In this document: positions 1 to 8,905 of the stretch, piece by piece
Numbering within the stretch: the first letter of the stretch is position 1
How the letters are laid out: the number at the start of each line of letters is the position of its first letter
Source: DRGT01 sp022567895
GTDB lineage: Archaea > Thermoproteota > Nitrososphaeria > Nitrososphaerales > Nitrosopumilaceae
NCBI GenBank assembly: GCA_022567895.1
Contig: JADFGC010000020.1
Span: 1-19,377, forward strand
Direction of reading: 5' to 3'
DNA: 19,377 bases
The notes under the pieces: generated by a model
Seen by the model: only the letters and a program-made list of their open reading frames with translations
Told to the model about the DNA's origin: nothing
Database searches by the model: none
Program-made: the position numbers and the translations under genes

Positions 1-625
<625 letters not shown>

Positions 626-629
<4 letters not shown>

Positions 630-1102
630 AGTCAAATCTAATTTCTAAAAGCGAAACAAATGAGTTGCTAAAAGATATTGCCATTCAATGGAAAATAGAT
701 ATTCCAAAAATAAAGAACCTTAGAATCCATTACATTGCAGATGATACACAGATAATTACTGCAAAAGATATCATGATTCTAAAAATTGGTGAAGTACATC
801 TTCCATTTCTTTCACAAAAAGAACTTTTAGAAAAATTTCCACATGTGATGGTAGACATGGGAGCTGTCAAGTTTATGTGCAATGGTGCAAATGTCATGCG
901 ACCTGGAATTAGAAGTTATTCAGAATTTGAAAAGGATCAAATAGTTTGTGTTATTGAAGAATCACAACACAAGTTTCTTGCTGTTGGAAAAGCAATGGTG
1001 CCAAGTACAGAATTAGAATCAATGGAAAAAGGTGAAGTTGTAAAAAATTTGCATTATATTTCTGATAAATTTTGGGAAGTTGGAAAAACTATTTCAGATT
1101 AG
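626..1102 (+). CDS. PUA-domain RNA-binding protein, archaeal MCT-1/Tma20-like
   Basis: This 158-residue protein has an N-terminal pre-PUA region (about residues 1-70) and a C-terminal PUA domain (about 75-155). The PUA signature is visible in VMVDMGAVKFMCNGANVMRPGI followed by the beta-strands around VCVIEESQHKFLAVGKAMV. Archaeal proteins of this build are related to eukaryotic MCT-1/Tma20 and to the DUF1947-PUA family. They are thought to bind RNA or the ribosome, but the exact role in archaea is not settled. The start is a TTG that overlaps the hom stop codon (TTGA, 626-629), and no good in-frame ATG lies nearby. The 3' end overlaps the convergent proteasome gene by four bases. The family call is good; the function is inferred. 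Confidence 0.85.
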
Positions 1103-1698
1103 TTTAGTTTCTCTGAAAACTCTTTAGATCCTTCGCTGTTTATGACAAGAATATCAATTCCATCACCACTAAAAGTGTCTCTCAGTGTTGCTGATTTTAC
1201 AGCCTTTTTTGCCAATTCAATTGCATCTTTTTCTGTCATGTTTTCTTTGAATTGCGGATCAAGTACTCCAAGTGCCGTTTCAGCTCCTGTTCCAACTGCC
1301 GCATAATCGTCTGGAAGAACCGAACCCAATGGGTCTAATGTGTAAATTACTGGTTTGCCAACAACTCCTCCAACTATTACTTGAGTAAGCAATGGGAAGA
1401 ATCGTCTTTCATACATCATGTTTGACATCATCTTTGCTATTGTGTTTGGTGGAATCTCTCTTTTTATCTCCATTTTTCTAATTTTTGCAAGAGCTGAAAT
1501 TTGTAATGAGAGAATTTGCATATCTGCAACTAATCCTGCACAGGCAGCCCCAACCTTAGGAGTCAATTGAAAGGTCTTTTTCGTGGATTTGCTGACCAAA
1601 AAGTTACCATAAGCGATTCTTTTTTCGCTAGCAAAAACCACGCCACCATCATATGTTATGCCCACAGCTGTTGCGCCTGGCATGTACATGTATGACAT
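1099..1698 (-). CDS. psmB: Proteasome beta subunit, probably catalytically inactive paralogue
   Basis: This 199-residue protein has the N-terminal nucleophile hydrolase fold of 20S proteasome beta subunits, with a short pro-segment of about eight residues. The N-terminus reads MPGATAVGITYDGG and is followed by SEKRIAYGNF and STKKTFQL. Aligned on VGI, Glu17 and Lys33, the position of catalytic Thr1 is Ala9 of the precursor, with Thr at position 2. Canonical archaeal active subunits read G-TTTVGI. Crenarchaea and related groups commonly have two beta subunits, one of them without full activity, so this is probably the structural or regulatory partner of a second beta subunit encoded elsewhere. 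ATG is the start, with a TATA-like element about 26 bases upstream. The gene is the last of the leftward series and is convergent with the PUA gene. Confidence 0.93.
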   Translation of the reverse strand: MSYMYMPGATAVGITYDGGVVFASEKRIAYGNFLVSKSTKKTFQLTPKVGAACAGLVADMQILSLQISALAKIRKMEIKREIPPNTIAKMMSNMMYERRFFPLLTQVIVGGVVGKPVIYTLDPLGSVLPDDYAAVGTGAETALGVLDPQFKENMTEKDAIELAKKAVKSATLRDTFSGDGIDILVINSEGSKEFSEKLN

Positions 1699-1718
1699 AT
1701 TTCAAATGGTTTCAGAGC

Positions 1719-1728
1719 ACAATAAAGG
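1719..1728 (-). promoter_or_regulatory. TATA-like promoter element of psmB
   Basis: On the minus strand the sequence around CCTTTATTGTG is centred about 26 bases before the psmB ATG. That is the expected distance for an archaeal promoter giving a leaderless or nearly leaderless mRNA. Confidence 0.45.
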
Positions 1729-1748
1729 CCTTTCTCCGGAATCAGAGG

Positions 1749-3104
1749 CTAGTTTTTTCCAAATTTGTCCATTATGAGGCAAACACATTTTGTGGTTTTA
1801 TTCAATAGATCGATCCTTGCAAATTCATTTGGTGAATGGATTCTTGCAAACATGTATGTGCTTCCAATAGAGATACAAGGTGCACCAAGAATTTTCATAA
1901 AGGAATGCATTGGTCCTGTTCCCGCGTTTGAAACATTGATGATGGATTTTCCATATGACTCATCAGCTGCTTGTTTTACTTGTTTTACAAATGGATGTGA
2001 AGGGTTAGTTCGAGCAGCTGCTTCTCCATGATACACTTTGACTTTCAAATCACCGAAACCTTTTGCCTTAAGATGGTTTTTTAATCGTTGAAGTTGTTTT
2101 GTAGGAACCATTTCTGGAACCAGTCTGAAATCAATCTTTACTAATGCACTTCCTGGCAATACAGTCTTTGCACCCTCACCAGTATATCCTGAAACAAAAC
2201 CTGCGATGTTACATGTTGGTCCAGCCACAAGTGCTTTTTTTGCCTCCATTCCTTTTTTGTTTCCAACGAATGATTTTATTCCAAATTCTTTTTTAAAATC
2301 AGAATCATCAAATGGTTCACGTTTAATTATTTTCAAATCGGTTTTTGTTAATGGTTTTACTTCTTTGTACCAGTCTTTAATCAAAATTTTCCCATTTGAA
2401 TCCCTAAGTGTTTTTACAGCTTCAACTAGTTTCCATGCAGGATTTTTAATTAAAACAGCAAGACTAGAATGTGCGTCTCTTATAGATTCTTTTGCAATTA
2501 ATTCTACAAATAGTAATCCTTTCATTCCTAGTCCTACAATTGGACGATTTTTTGAATCAACATAACCAAATTCCCAAATCACACCATCGCATGAAAATTT
2601 CTTTTTGAATTTTTTTAGATATGGGTTAATGTGTGGGCTCCCTACTTCCTCTTCACCTTCTATTACGAATTTGATGTTACAAGGAACATCTCCGTTTACC
2701 TTCAGATGTGCCTCAACAGCCTTTATTCTAGTGATTAATTCGCCTTTATCATCTGCTGAGCCCCTACCGAATATTTTATTCCCTTTGATTTTGGCGCTAA
2801 ATGGAGGATAATCCCATAAATCAAATGGCTCTGCTGGTTGCACATCATAATGATTGTAAAACAGTAATGTCTTGTTTGGGTTTTTTTTAGATTTTAATTC
2901 GCCATAGACTACCGGAGGGATATTTTTTCCTAAACGCAAAACTTGAGATTTGATTCCAGCTTTTTGAAGCATTTTCTTTACAAGATTAGCACATTCTTCA
3001 ATTCCTTCATTTTTTGCAGAAACGCTAGGTTGTCTAATCAGTGTCTGAAGACTAGACACTAAATTACTCATATTCGAATCTACGTGTGATAGAATTTTTT
3101 TCAT
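1749..3104 (-). CDS. M20 family metallopeptidase (dipeptidase-like)
   Basis: This 451-residue protein is a member of the M20 di-zinc amidohydrolases (ArgE/DapE/ACY1/CNDP group), closest in look to the carnosine-dipeptidase-type branch. Metal-binding motifs appear in order: NHYDVQP (His85, Asp87), GRGSADDKG (Asp118), EGEEEVGS (catalytic Glu and ligand, about 149-153) and a C-terminal RIHSPNE (His423). A dimerisation/lid domain lies between about 190 and 330. It probably hydrolyses dipeptides or an N-acyl amino acid; the substrate cannot be read from sequence. No signal peptide is visible, so it is cytoplasmic. The ATG start overlaps the end of nnrD by four bases (ATGA), so the two are probably translated from one mRNA. 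Confidence 0.92.
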   Translation of the reverse strand: MKKILSHVDSNMSNLVSSLQTLIRQPSVSAKNEGIEECANLVKKMLQKAGIKSQVLRLGKNIPPVVYGELKSKKNPNKTLLFYNHYDVQPAEPFDLWDYPPFSAKIKGNKIFGRGSADDKGELITRIKAVEAHLKVNGDVPCNIKFVIEGEEEVGSPHINPYLKKFKKKFSCDGVIWEFGYVDSKNRPIVGLGMKGLLFVELIAKESIRDAHSSLAVLIKNPAWKLVEAVKTLRDSNGKILIKDWYKEVKPLTKTDLKIIKREPFDDSDFKKEFGIKSFVGNKKGMEAKKALVAGPTCNIAGFVSGYTGEGAKTVLPGSALVKIDFRLVPEMVPTKQLQRLKNHLKAKGFGDLKVKVYHGEAAARTNPSHPFVKQVKQAADESYGKSIINVSNAGTGPMHSFMKILGAPCISIGSTYMFARIHSPNEFARIDLLNKTTKCVCLIMDKFGKN

Positions 3105-3964
3105 TTTATTTTATCAAATGGTTTCATGACTTGAGGAATTGCATCAATGAGATCCATTGATGTCATGTGTAATCCCAACTTCTTTTGAACTAATTTTCCT
3201 GCCAAACCATTAATGTATGTGGCAGCAGCTGCAGATTCTAAGGCATTTCTGTTTTTTGATAATATGCCAGCGACTAATCCAGACAAAACGTCTCCTGTCC
3301 CACCAACTGTCATTGCTGGAATTTTTTTCGGGTTAAGATAGGTTGTTTTGCCATCAGACACAACGTCAGTTTGTCCTTTTAGTAGAATAGTAATGCCATG
3401 TTTTCTAGCAAACTTTTCAACCATTGAAATTCTTTGTTTTTGATTTTCAGGTGGAGAAATTCCAAATAATCTTTTAAATTCACCAGCATGTGGAGTAACA
3501 ACTGCATTTTTGTTTGAAATAACTGGCAAAATGTCAGATACAAGTGCACTTGCATCTAGAGATACACGAACGTCATTTTTGATCAAAGACTCTACAAGTA
3601 TATTTAATGAAGTTTTTTCAGCAATGGCTAAACCCATTCCAATGGTAGCAGAATCTAGATTTTTTGGAATTGCTCCGAGTAATTTTCTGACAGCCCCACG
3701 AGTTAGTTTTTGATCAACTAATGGAATTACAATAAGATTAGGGGATATTGCTCTTGTGGATTGAGCATTAATTTTTGGAACAGAAGTATACACAAGGTCG
3801 GTTCCAGCCCTCAAAGCAGCTAATGAGGAGAGAATTGGAGCTCCATGATAGATGTAACTTCCTCCCACTACCAAAACTGTGCCATTTTCACCTTTACGAG
3901 AATTTGCTTTTCTAGCAGGAATGAATTTTTTTACAATTGTGGTCTGAAGTGTTTTTGTGACCAT
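3101..3964 (-). CDS. nnrD: ADP-dependent NAD(P)H-hydrate dehydratase (stand-alone C-domain)
   Basis: This 287-residue ribokinase-like protein repairs hydrated NADH/NADPH with nucleotide hydrolysis. Visible motifs are GENGTVLVVGGSYIYHGAP near the N-terminus, VVTPHAGEF (about 155-163) and TVGGTGDVLSGLVAGIL (about 219-235), with the catalytic Asp in GGTGD. Many archaea and bacteria carry a fusion with the YjeF-type NAD(P)HX epimerase domain. Here the N-terminal epimerase domain is absent, so the epimerase, if present, must be encoded elsewhere. ATG is the start, with a TATA-like element 27 bases upstream. The 3' end overlaps the M20 peptidase start. Confidence 0.92.
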   Translation of the reverse strand: MVTKTLQTTIVKKFIPARKANSRKGENGTVLVVGGSYIYHGAPILSSLAALRAGTDLVYTSVPKINAQSTRAISPNLIVIPLVDQKLTRGAVRKLLGAIPKNLDSATIGMGLAIAEKTSLNILVESLIKNDVRVSLDASALVSDILPVISNKNAVVTPHAGEFKRLFGISPPENQKQRISMVEKFARKHGITILLKGQTDVVSDGKTTYLNPKKIPAMTVGGTGDVLSGLVAGILSKNRNALESAAAATYINGLAGKLVQKKLGLHMTSMDLIDAIPQVMKPFDKIK

Positions 3965-3986
3965 AGTTTATGCTTCAAATGCGGAT

Positions 3987-3995
3987 GAATAAATC
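3987..3995 (-). promoter_or_regulatory. TATA-like promoter element of nnrD
   Basis: GATTTATTC on the minus strand is centred 27 bases before the nnrD ATG, fitting a leaderless transcript. This suggests nnrD and the M20 gene can be transcribed independently of trmI. Confidence 0.45.
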
Positions 3996-4005
3996 TTGTT
4001 TGTTG

Positions 4006-4827
4006 TTATGCTTTAGCTATGGATTTTTTCTTTCGAGTTGCAGGTTTTCTATCAAAAAATGCTTTTCTTGCAAAACACAGGTAAGTTGTGTGTCCTATAC
4101 CTTGAAATGAATGTCTTGTTTTTCCTTCTCTTGCATCAATTGTTCTCAAAATATTTTCAGTACACTCTATATCTGTGAATTCATTTTGTACAAGTGAAGT
4201 AGCAAGTTTTTCTAATTGATTCATTGTTGGACATATTGATACGATAGTTCCGCTGCCTTTGAGCATCTTTCTTGCTTGCGATACAACTGTCCAAGGATCT
4301 CCCAAGTCTACAATTACTATATCAACATCTTTAATTGGAATTTTTTTTGCAGTTTTAAGATCCATTTTTTTCATTGTTATGTGCTTTTCCATTCCAACTT
4401 TTTTGATATTTTTTTCTGCGATTTTCATAAAATCTGGATTAACATCAAAAGTGTAAACATGTCCTTTTGGTTTAACAATACTTGCAACAAATGTGGTCAG
4501 TGAAGCACTACCAGTACCTATTTCAACAATTTTTTGTCCACTTTGAATTCCAGCTCTAGCTACAATGTAACCAAGATCTTTTGGATATACAATCTGAGTT
4601 CCATGTTGAATTTTTGAAATGAAATCAAATGTGGTTGGCTCTAATACATAGACGTACTTGTTTTTGTTTGTAATAATTCTAGAGCCAAATTCTTTTCCAA
4701 TTGCATCAGAATGTCTAATCATTCCAATATGTGTATGAAGTGTTTCGTTTTTTGAAATTTTTTGAAGCCATTTCTTTGAACTGTTATAGTAGAATAGAAC
4801 GTACGAATTTGTTTTTACTTTACTCAC
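4006..4827 (-). CDS. trmI: tRNA (adenine-N1)-methyltransferase TrmI
   Basis: This 273-residue class I SAM-dependent methyltransferase makes m1A in the T-loop of tRNA (positions 57/58 in archaeal enzymes). An N-terminal beta domain (about 1-75, with HTHIGMIRHSDAIGKEFG) precedes the Rossmann domain. SAM motif I is VEIGTGSASLTTF (about 101-113), the acidic loop is in YTFDVNPDF (Asp128), and motif IV is IVDLGDPW (about 172-179). A basic tail ends the protein. The start is GTG, supported by a TATA-like element at the leaderless distance. Homology runs to the extreme N-terminus (SYVLFYYNSSKKWL), so no upstream start is needed. Confidence 0.94.
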   Translation of the reverse strand: MSKVKTNSYVLFYYNSSKKWLQKISKNETLHTHIGMIRHSDAIGKEFGSRIITNKNKYVYVLEPTTFDFISKIQHGTQIVYPKDLGYIVARAGIQSGQKIVEIGTGSASLTTFVASIVKPKGHVYTFDVNPDFMKIAEKNIKKVGMEKHITMKKMDLKTAKKIPIKDVDIVIVDLGDPWTVVSQARKMLKGSGTIVSICPTMNQLEKLATSLVQNEFTDIECTENILRTIDAREGKTRHSFQGIGHTTYLCFARKAFFDRKPATRKKKSIAKA

Positions 4828-4849
4828 GGTGGGTGCATAAATTGTTGTA

Positions 4850-4858
4850 GATAAAAGT
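4850..4858 (-). promoter_or_regulatory. TATA-like promoter element of trmI
   Basis: ACTTTTATC on the minus strand is centred 27 bases before the GTG start of trmI, in the 42-base gap after argS. It supports the GTG start and a leaderless mRNA. Confidence 0.45.
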
Positions 4859-4869
4859 CTACTTTTGAA

Positions 4870-6753
4870 CTACATACGTTCTGGTGATGGAATTCCTAAA
4901 AGATTCAACGCTTTCCCAAGTGTAGATTTGAATGAAGAAACCAAACACAATCTAGCATTAACAAGAGGTTCATCACCAGAATCAAGGACCCTTACATGTT
5001 CGTAAAACGCATTAAATGATACGGCCAAATTGTAGCAATATTTCGCTATTACTTTTGGAGACAGATTGTTTGCTGTATCTTTAACCTGAATATCAAATAG
5101 TCCTATTGTTTTGATTAATCCAGCTTCAAATTCATTGTTTAGTAAGTCAAATGAGGAATCAAAGTTTGGGGAAAATCCAGCCTTTTCTAAAATTCTAGCA
5201 GCTCGTGCATAGGTATACTGAATGTATGGAGCAGTGTCTCCTTCAAGACTAAGTGATTTTATGAGATCAAAAGTTATGATTTTGTCTAAATCAGGTTTTA
5301 TCATCTCATAACGTAATGTTCCAACTGCAACTTGATGAGCTATCAATTGAACTTCATCATCTTTCATTTCCAAATTCCGTTTTTTAGTTTCTTGAATGGT
5401 TTTTGTTTTTAACATGTCATAGACAGAGTCTGCATTAACATACAACCCTTTTCTACCAGACATCTGGGCTTGCTTTCCACCAGTGTCCATTCCTAATTGT
5501 TTTGCAGTGTCTGAGCTTAAAGTAACTGATTCATACGCCAAATGAACATACGATTCAGGATTTGAAGTAAATTCTGACATTATTTCTGTGACAATTTTTT
5601 GGAGTCTTGACTGTCTGGAATCAATTACCGTGATTACCTTGTTTGCCACAAAGTTTTGTTTTGGTTCGGAGGTTTTCTCCAAAGTTGTTTGCCACAAAGT
5701 TCTGTTTGGTTGATTTTGTTCATATTTTTTGTAATTAAATGGATCATCTAACAATCCTAATTTGAAGGCAGCATAGGTAATGTCTTTTGCAATGTAAGTT
5801 GCTGTTCCATTGCTTCTAACAACAACCTTGTCTTCTTCTTTTCCTTTACCTCTAATTACCCAACAGTCTTTGTTTTTTCCTTCTTTTTCAAATTCTAAAA
5901 TTTTCATTTCCTTTAATTTTTCAAAGATTTTTTCCCATAATCCTGAATGAATTATTTCTGATTCAAAATTTAGGCAATCATATGTTACATCAAGATTCCA
6001 ACAAGTTTCGAGCTGGCATGCAAGGACTTTTTTTGTGATTGAATTTGCAAATTTAGAAATTTCTGATTCAGGATTTTCTATATCTTCAAGAATTTTCTTT
6101 CGCGTCTCTTGAAGATTAGGCTCAGTTTCATACTTTTCAGAGGTTTTTACATAAACCTCATCGCCACAATAATGATCAAACTTCTGACCTGATGGAGGAG
6201 TTTCTGAGAATCCTAGATGCTTGAATCCCACAATAATATCTGCTACCTGAAGACCAGAGTCATCAATATAATTCAAAATTTTTACGTCAAAATTTGCTTT
6301 TTCTAATATTCGTGCAAGAGTATCACCAATTATGATATTTCGAACATGGCCAATGTGTAATGCCTTGTTAGGATTAACACTGGTATGTTCTACAACAATC
6401 CTTGATTTTTTTCCAATGTCAACAAAACCAAAATCATCTTTGATTGAACTTTTTATTACCAATTCGTTGAGTTTGTTCATATTTGCAAAAAAGTTTAGAT
6501 ATCCTGATGGGTGTGCCTCTACTTTGGATACAAGATCACTAAGGTGTTTTTGATAATTTTCAGAAATTTTTTGTGCAATTTCATTTGGTTTTTTCTTTAG
6601 ATCTTTGGCAAGCAAAAAACAAACATTAGATGTTACATCACCAAATCCTTTCTTTGCAGGCTCTACTGAGAACGAAACAGTGGGATAATCAAGCTCTTGC
6701 AAACTTTGGTTTACATTTGATTTTATTTCATCTAGTAAAATTTGAAATGTCAA
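4870..6753 (-). CDS. argS: Arginyl-tRNA synthetase
   Basis: This 627-residue class I aminoacyl-tRNA synthetase charges tRNA-Arg. The N-terminal tRNA D-loop-recognition domain covers about residues 1-95. The catalytic domain contains SVNPNKALHIGHVRN, with HIGH at 133-136, and the family sequence ATYIAKDITYA near 318-328. The KMSKS-equivalent is MSGRKG at 431-436. The helical anticodon-binding domain follows, with SLEGDTAPYIQYTYARA near 502-518. The length is normal to slightly long. The start is TTG, supported by a GAGGT Shine-Dalgarno match six bases upstream that overlaps the end of the preceding phosphatase gene, so the two are translationally coupled. A 15-base direct repeat lies inside the gene (see findings). 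Confidence 0.97.
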   Translation of the reverse strand: MTFQILLDEIKSNVNQSLQELDYPTVSFSVEPAKKGFGDVTSNVCFLLAKDLKKKPNEIAQKISENYQKHLSDLVSKVEAHPSGYLNFFANMNKLNELVIKSSIKDDFGFVDIGKKSRIVVEHTSVNPNKALHIGHVRNIIIGDTLARILEKANFDVKILNYIDDSGLQVADIIVGFKHLGFSETPPSGQKFDHYCGDEVYVKTSEKYETEPNLQETRKKILEDIENPESEISKFANSITKKVLACQLETCWNLDVTYDCLNFESEIIHSGLWEKIFEKLKEMKILEFEKEGKNKDCWVIRGKGKEEDKVVVRSNGTATYIAKDITYAAFKLGLLDDPFNYKKYEQNQPNRTLWQTTLEKTSEPKQNFVANKVITVIDSRQSRLQKIVTEIMSEFTSNPESYVHLAYESVTLSSDTAKQLGMDTGGKQAQMSGRKGLYVNADSVYDMLKTKTIQETKKRNLEMKDDEVQLIAHQVAVGTLRYEMIKPDLDKIITFDLIKSLSLEGDTAPYIQYTYARAARILEKAGFSPNFDSSFDLLNNEFEAGLIKTIGLFDIQVKDTANNLSPKVIAKYCYNLAVSFNAFYEHVRVLDSGDEPLVNARLCLVSSFKSTLGKALNLLGIPSPERM

Positions 6754-6755
6754 TG

Positions 6756-7451
6756 CTAGACCTCTGATAGTTTTGGAGCAAGTTTATCAAGTGCTTCAAG
6801 TAAGCCATCACCTGACTTTGCTGAAACGCTAAAAGTTGCTTGTGACTGGACGGATTCAAAGGCATTTCCTAAAGCCACACTAGTTTTTGCGATCTTAAAT
6901 AATGGAACATCAGTTTCACTATCACCTATTGCGATCACATCATCTTTGGTTACCGACAACATTTTCATTACTTCCTCAAACCCACGACCCTTGTTTATGC
7001 CACTGGAGTTAATATGAAATGCGTATTGGCTATCTGACAATTCTACATTAAGATTATTTTTTAATACAATTTTTTTTGCAATTTCAATATCAAAAGTTCT
7101 TTCTAAAACAACCTCAGTCAATCTAGGAAATACTGGTTTTTCTTTTAGATTATCAATTTTCGACTTGAGAATTTCAAATGCATGAAGGCATTCGTCCTTA
7201 TTTCCTAATAATTTGTGCTCATTTGGGCCAAATGTAATACACCCACCGTTTTCCCCTACTGCAATATTTGTTGTTCCTCCAAATATTGAAAGAAGATATC
7301 CTTCAACCGAAGATCTTCCAGAAACGAAAATTACATTGTGGCCAATATTTTTTAAATGTCTCAAGGCGGATAATGCATCAAGATGAATTCTTCCTCCCCC
7401 ATTTTCAGTAATTGTTCCATCAATATCGACTGCAAATGTTTTTTGTTTCAT
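6756..7451 (-). CDS. HAD-family phosphatase, archaeal phosphoglycolate phosphatase type
   Basis: This 231-residue HAD subfamily IIB hydrolase is of the archaeal phosphoglycolate phosphatase (TA0175-like) type. Motif I is AVDIDGTI with nucleophile Asp9 and Asp11, motif II is FVSGRS (about 42-47), the motif III lysine is in NKGRG (about 153-157), and motif IV is IAIGDSETDVPLF (about 174-186). The cap domain lies between. Family members hydrolyse phosphoglycolate or other small phosphate esters; the true substrate is uncertain, and sucrose/mannosyl-phosphoglycerate phosphatases look similar. The ATG start has a TATA-like element 25 bases before it. It is the first gene of the leftward series and ends two bases before argS. 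Confidence 0.85.
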   Translation of the reverse strand: MKQKTFAVDIDGTITENGGGRIHLDALSALRHLKNIGHNVIFVSGRSSVEGYLLSIFGGTTNIAVGENGGCITFGPNEHKLLGNKDECLHAFEILKSKIDNLKEKPVFPRLTEVVLERTFDIEIAKKIVLKNNLNVELSDSQYAFHINSSGINKGRGFEEVMKMLSVTKDDVIAIGDSETDVPLFKIAKTSVALGNAFESVQSQATFSVSAKSGDGLLEALDKLAPKLSEV

Positions 7452-7470
7452 AGTTTTTCTATCAAAAGCC

Positions 7471-7480
7471 AGATAATAAT
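7471..7480 (-). promoter_or_regulatory. TATA-like promoter element of the phosphatase-argS unit
   Basis: ATTATTATCT on the minus strand is centred about 25 bases before the phosphatase ATG. It lies in the short divergent gap shared with the DUF504-like gene. Confidence 0.4.
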
Positions 7481-7490
7481 TGCTACTAAA

Positions 7491-7498
7491 TTAAAATA
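7491..7498 (+). promoter_or_regulatory. TATA-like promoter element of the DUF504-GTPase unit
   Basis: TTAAAATA lies 23 bases (centre) before the ATG at 7518. It supports that ATG as a leaderless start rather than the in-frame ATG at 7536. Confidence 0.35.
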
Positions 7499-7517
7499 AA
7501 AAAGGTAGATTAGGGCA

Positions 7518-7763
7518 ATGAATTGCATAATTTTTATGGTAAAAAAAGGAAAGATAGAAGAAATCTTTAGTAAAGCAAGATTTGCTGATGATCCAAATAC
7601 TTACAAAGTATTTTTCAGAGACTTTGATATAATAAGAGAAGTAACATTACCAGATTTTATTGTTGAATCTAATAATTTTGAAACAATACCTATTACTAGA
7701 ATTGAAATGATCAAAAAAGATGATAAGATTTTATTTGAAAAATTAAAACATGAGGTGAACTAG
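7518..7763 (+). CDS. DUF504/MJ1316-like small protein
   Basis: This 81-residue protein resembles the DUF504 (UPF0248, MJ1316) family. The pattern is GKIEEIFSKARFADDPNTY, then a short beta-strand with KVFFRDF, then a VTLPDF strand, and the family-like ending ETIPITRIEMIKKDDKILFEK. MJ1316-like domains have been proposed to recognise RNA ends; the function of archaeal stand-alone members is unknown. The start could be the ATG at 7518 or the ATG at 7536 (MVKKGKIEEIF); the promoter distance favours the first. The stop codon directly precedes the GTPase TTG, and the GTPase's Shine-Dalgarno lies inside this gene's 3' end, so the two are coupled. Confidence 0.72.
   Translation: MNCIIFMVKKGKIEEIFSKARFADDPNTYKVFFRDFDIIREVTLPDFIVESNNFETIPITRIEMIKKDDKILFEKLKHEVN
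7752..7758 (+). promoter_or_regulatory. Shine-Dalgarno site deciding the GTPase TTG start
   Basis: GAGGTGA lies five bases before the TTG at 7764 and is a strong match to the archaeal 16S rRNA 3' end. It supports TTG initiation and coupling to the upstream small gene. Confidence 0.7.
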
Positions 7764-8870
7764 TTGGGAATTCCTGAAAAAATAAAAGCAATTCAAGACG
7801 AGATGGCAAAAACCAAGATCAATAAATCTACAGAACACCATTTGGGTTTACTTCGAGCAAAAATTGCAAAGCTAAAACGAGATCAAGAAGAAAAAAAATC
7901 AAAGAAAGGCGCAAAGACAGATGGTTTTGATGTAAAACGAAGTGGTGATGCAACAGTTGTGTTCATTGGTTTTCCAAGTGTTGGAAAATCTACATTGCTT
8001 AACAAATTAACTGGAGCAAAATCGACTGTTGCCGCATATCAATTTACTACAGTAACAGTTGTTCCAGGGATGATGGAATACAGAGGTGCAAGGATTCAGC
8101 TTTTGGACCTACCAGGAATTATCAAGGGTGCATCAGCTGGAAAGGGTCTTGGAAAAAGAATTTTGGCTGTTGCAAGAAATGCTGATTTGGTACTTTTGAT
8201 GCTGGATGTGTTTCAGCCATATCACGAAGATGTACTTGTAAATGAACTTGCAAATATTGGAATCAGGCTCAATCAGAAACCCCCCAATATCGTGATTGAG
8301 AAGACAACTACTGGAGGCATAGCAGTTGCCCAACAGGTAAAACTAACAAAAATGAGTGAAAAATTACTTAAAGACATTCTACGAGTTTATGGAATAAACA
8401 ATGCCAGAGTCGTAATTCGAGAGGATCTCACAGATGAACAATTAATTGATTATGTTTCAGGCAACAAGAGCTATGCAGATTCACTTACAATAATTAACAA
8501 AATTGATTTAGTTGATAAGAAATTTCTCAAACAACTAGGAACAAAAATAAAATCTGAATTTATCGAAGTGTCAGCTGATTCTGGAATTAATGTTGATGAA
8601 TTAAAGGATAAAATTTACGACAATCTCAAATTTATGAGAATTTACATGAGACCAAAGGGCGGAGAAACTGATTACAAAGAGCCATTAATTGCCAGAGTTG
8701 ATTCAACAATTGGAGATATTTGTGATAAATTGCATAGAAGAATGAGAAAGGAATTTCGATATGCAATGGTTTGGGGAAACAGTGTCAAATTTGGCGGACA
8801 GCGAGTTGGTATAAATCATGTTTTACAAGATGAAGATGTATTAACAATAATAAAATCTCGTGGAGTTTAA
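7764..8870 (+). CDS. DRG-family GTP-binding protein with TGS domain
   Basis: This 368-residue OBG/DRG-type GTPase is a translation-associated G protein homologous to eukaryotic DRG1/DRG2. A basic helical N-terminus (about 1-60) precedes the G domain. G1 is GFPSVGKST (about 69-77), the Thr-rich switch I is YQFTTVTVVPG, G3 is DLPG (about 115-118), G4 is NKID (about 245-248) and G5 is SADSG. The S5D2L insert seen in DRGs is probably between G3 and G4. The C-terminal TGS domain (about 290-368) ends in HVLQDEDVLTIIK. TTG is the start, with a clear Shine-Dalgarno. It is probably cytoplasmic and ribosome- or RNA-associated, as inferred from the family. Confidence 0.95.
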   Translation: MGIPEKIKAIQDEMAKTKINKSTEHHLGLLRAKIAKLKRDQEEKKSKKGAKTDGFDVKRSGDATVVFIGFPSVGKSTLLNKLTGAKSTVAAYQFTTVTVVPGMMEYRGARIQLLDLPGIIKGASAGKGLGKRILAVARNADLVLLMLDVFQPYHEDVLVNELANIGIRLNQKPPNIVIEKTTTGGIAVAQQVKLTKMSEKLLKDILRVYGINNARVVIREDLTDEQLIDYVSGNKSYADSLTIINKIDLVDKKFLKQLGTKIKSEFIEVSADSGINVDELKDKIYDNLKFMRIYMRPKGGETDYKEPLIARVDSTIGDICDKLHRRMRKEFRYAMVWGNSVKFGGQRVGINHVLQDEDVLTIIKSRGV

Positions 8871-8884
8871 CAAAAATTTTTGTT
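8869..8884. repeat. 16-bp AT palindrome after the GTPase stop
   Basis: AACAAAAATTTTTGTT is a perfect palindrome that overlaps the GTPase stop codon and lies just before the zinc-ribbon gene. It may be a transcription stop with its T-tract, part of the next promoter, or simply an AT-rich coincidence. Confidence 0.35.
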
Positions 8885-8905
8885 TAAGAAACGTTTTGAA
8901 GTAAT

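Noticed and set aside
1765..2811. Plus-strand open frames opposite the M20 peptidase
   Set aside because: The minus strand encodes a full M20 protein with all metal motifs. The opposite frames show no recognisable domain.
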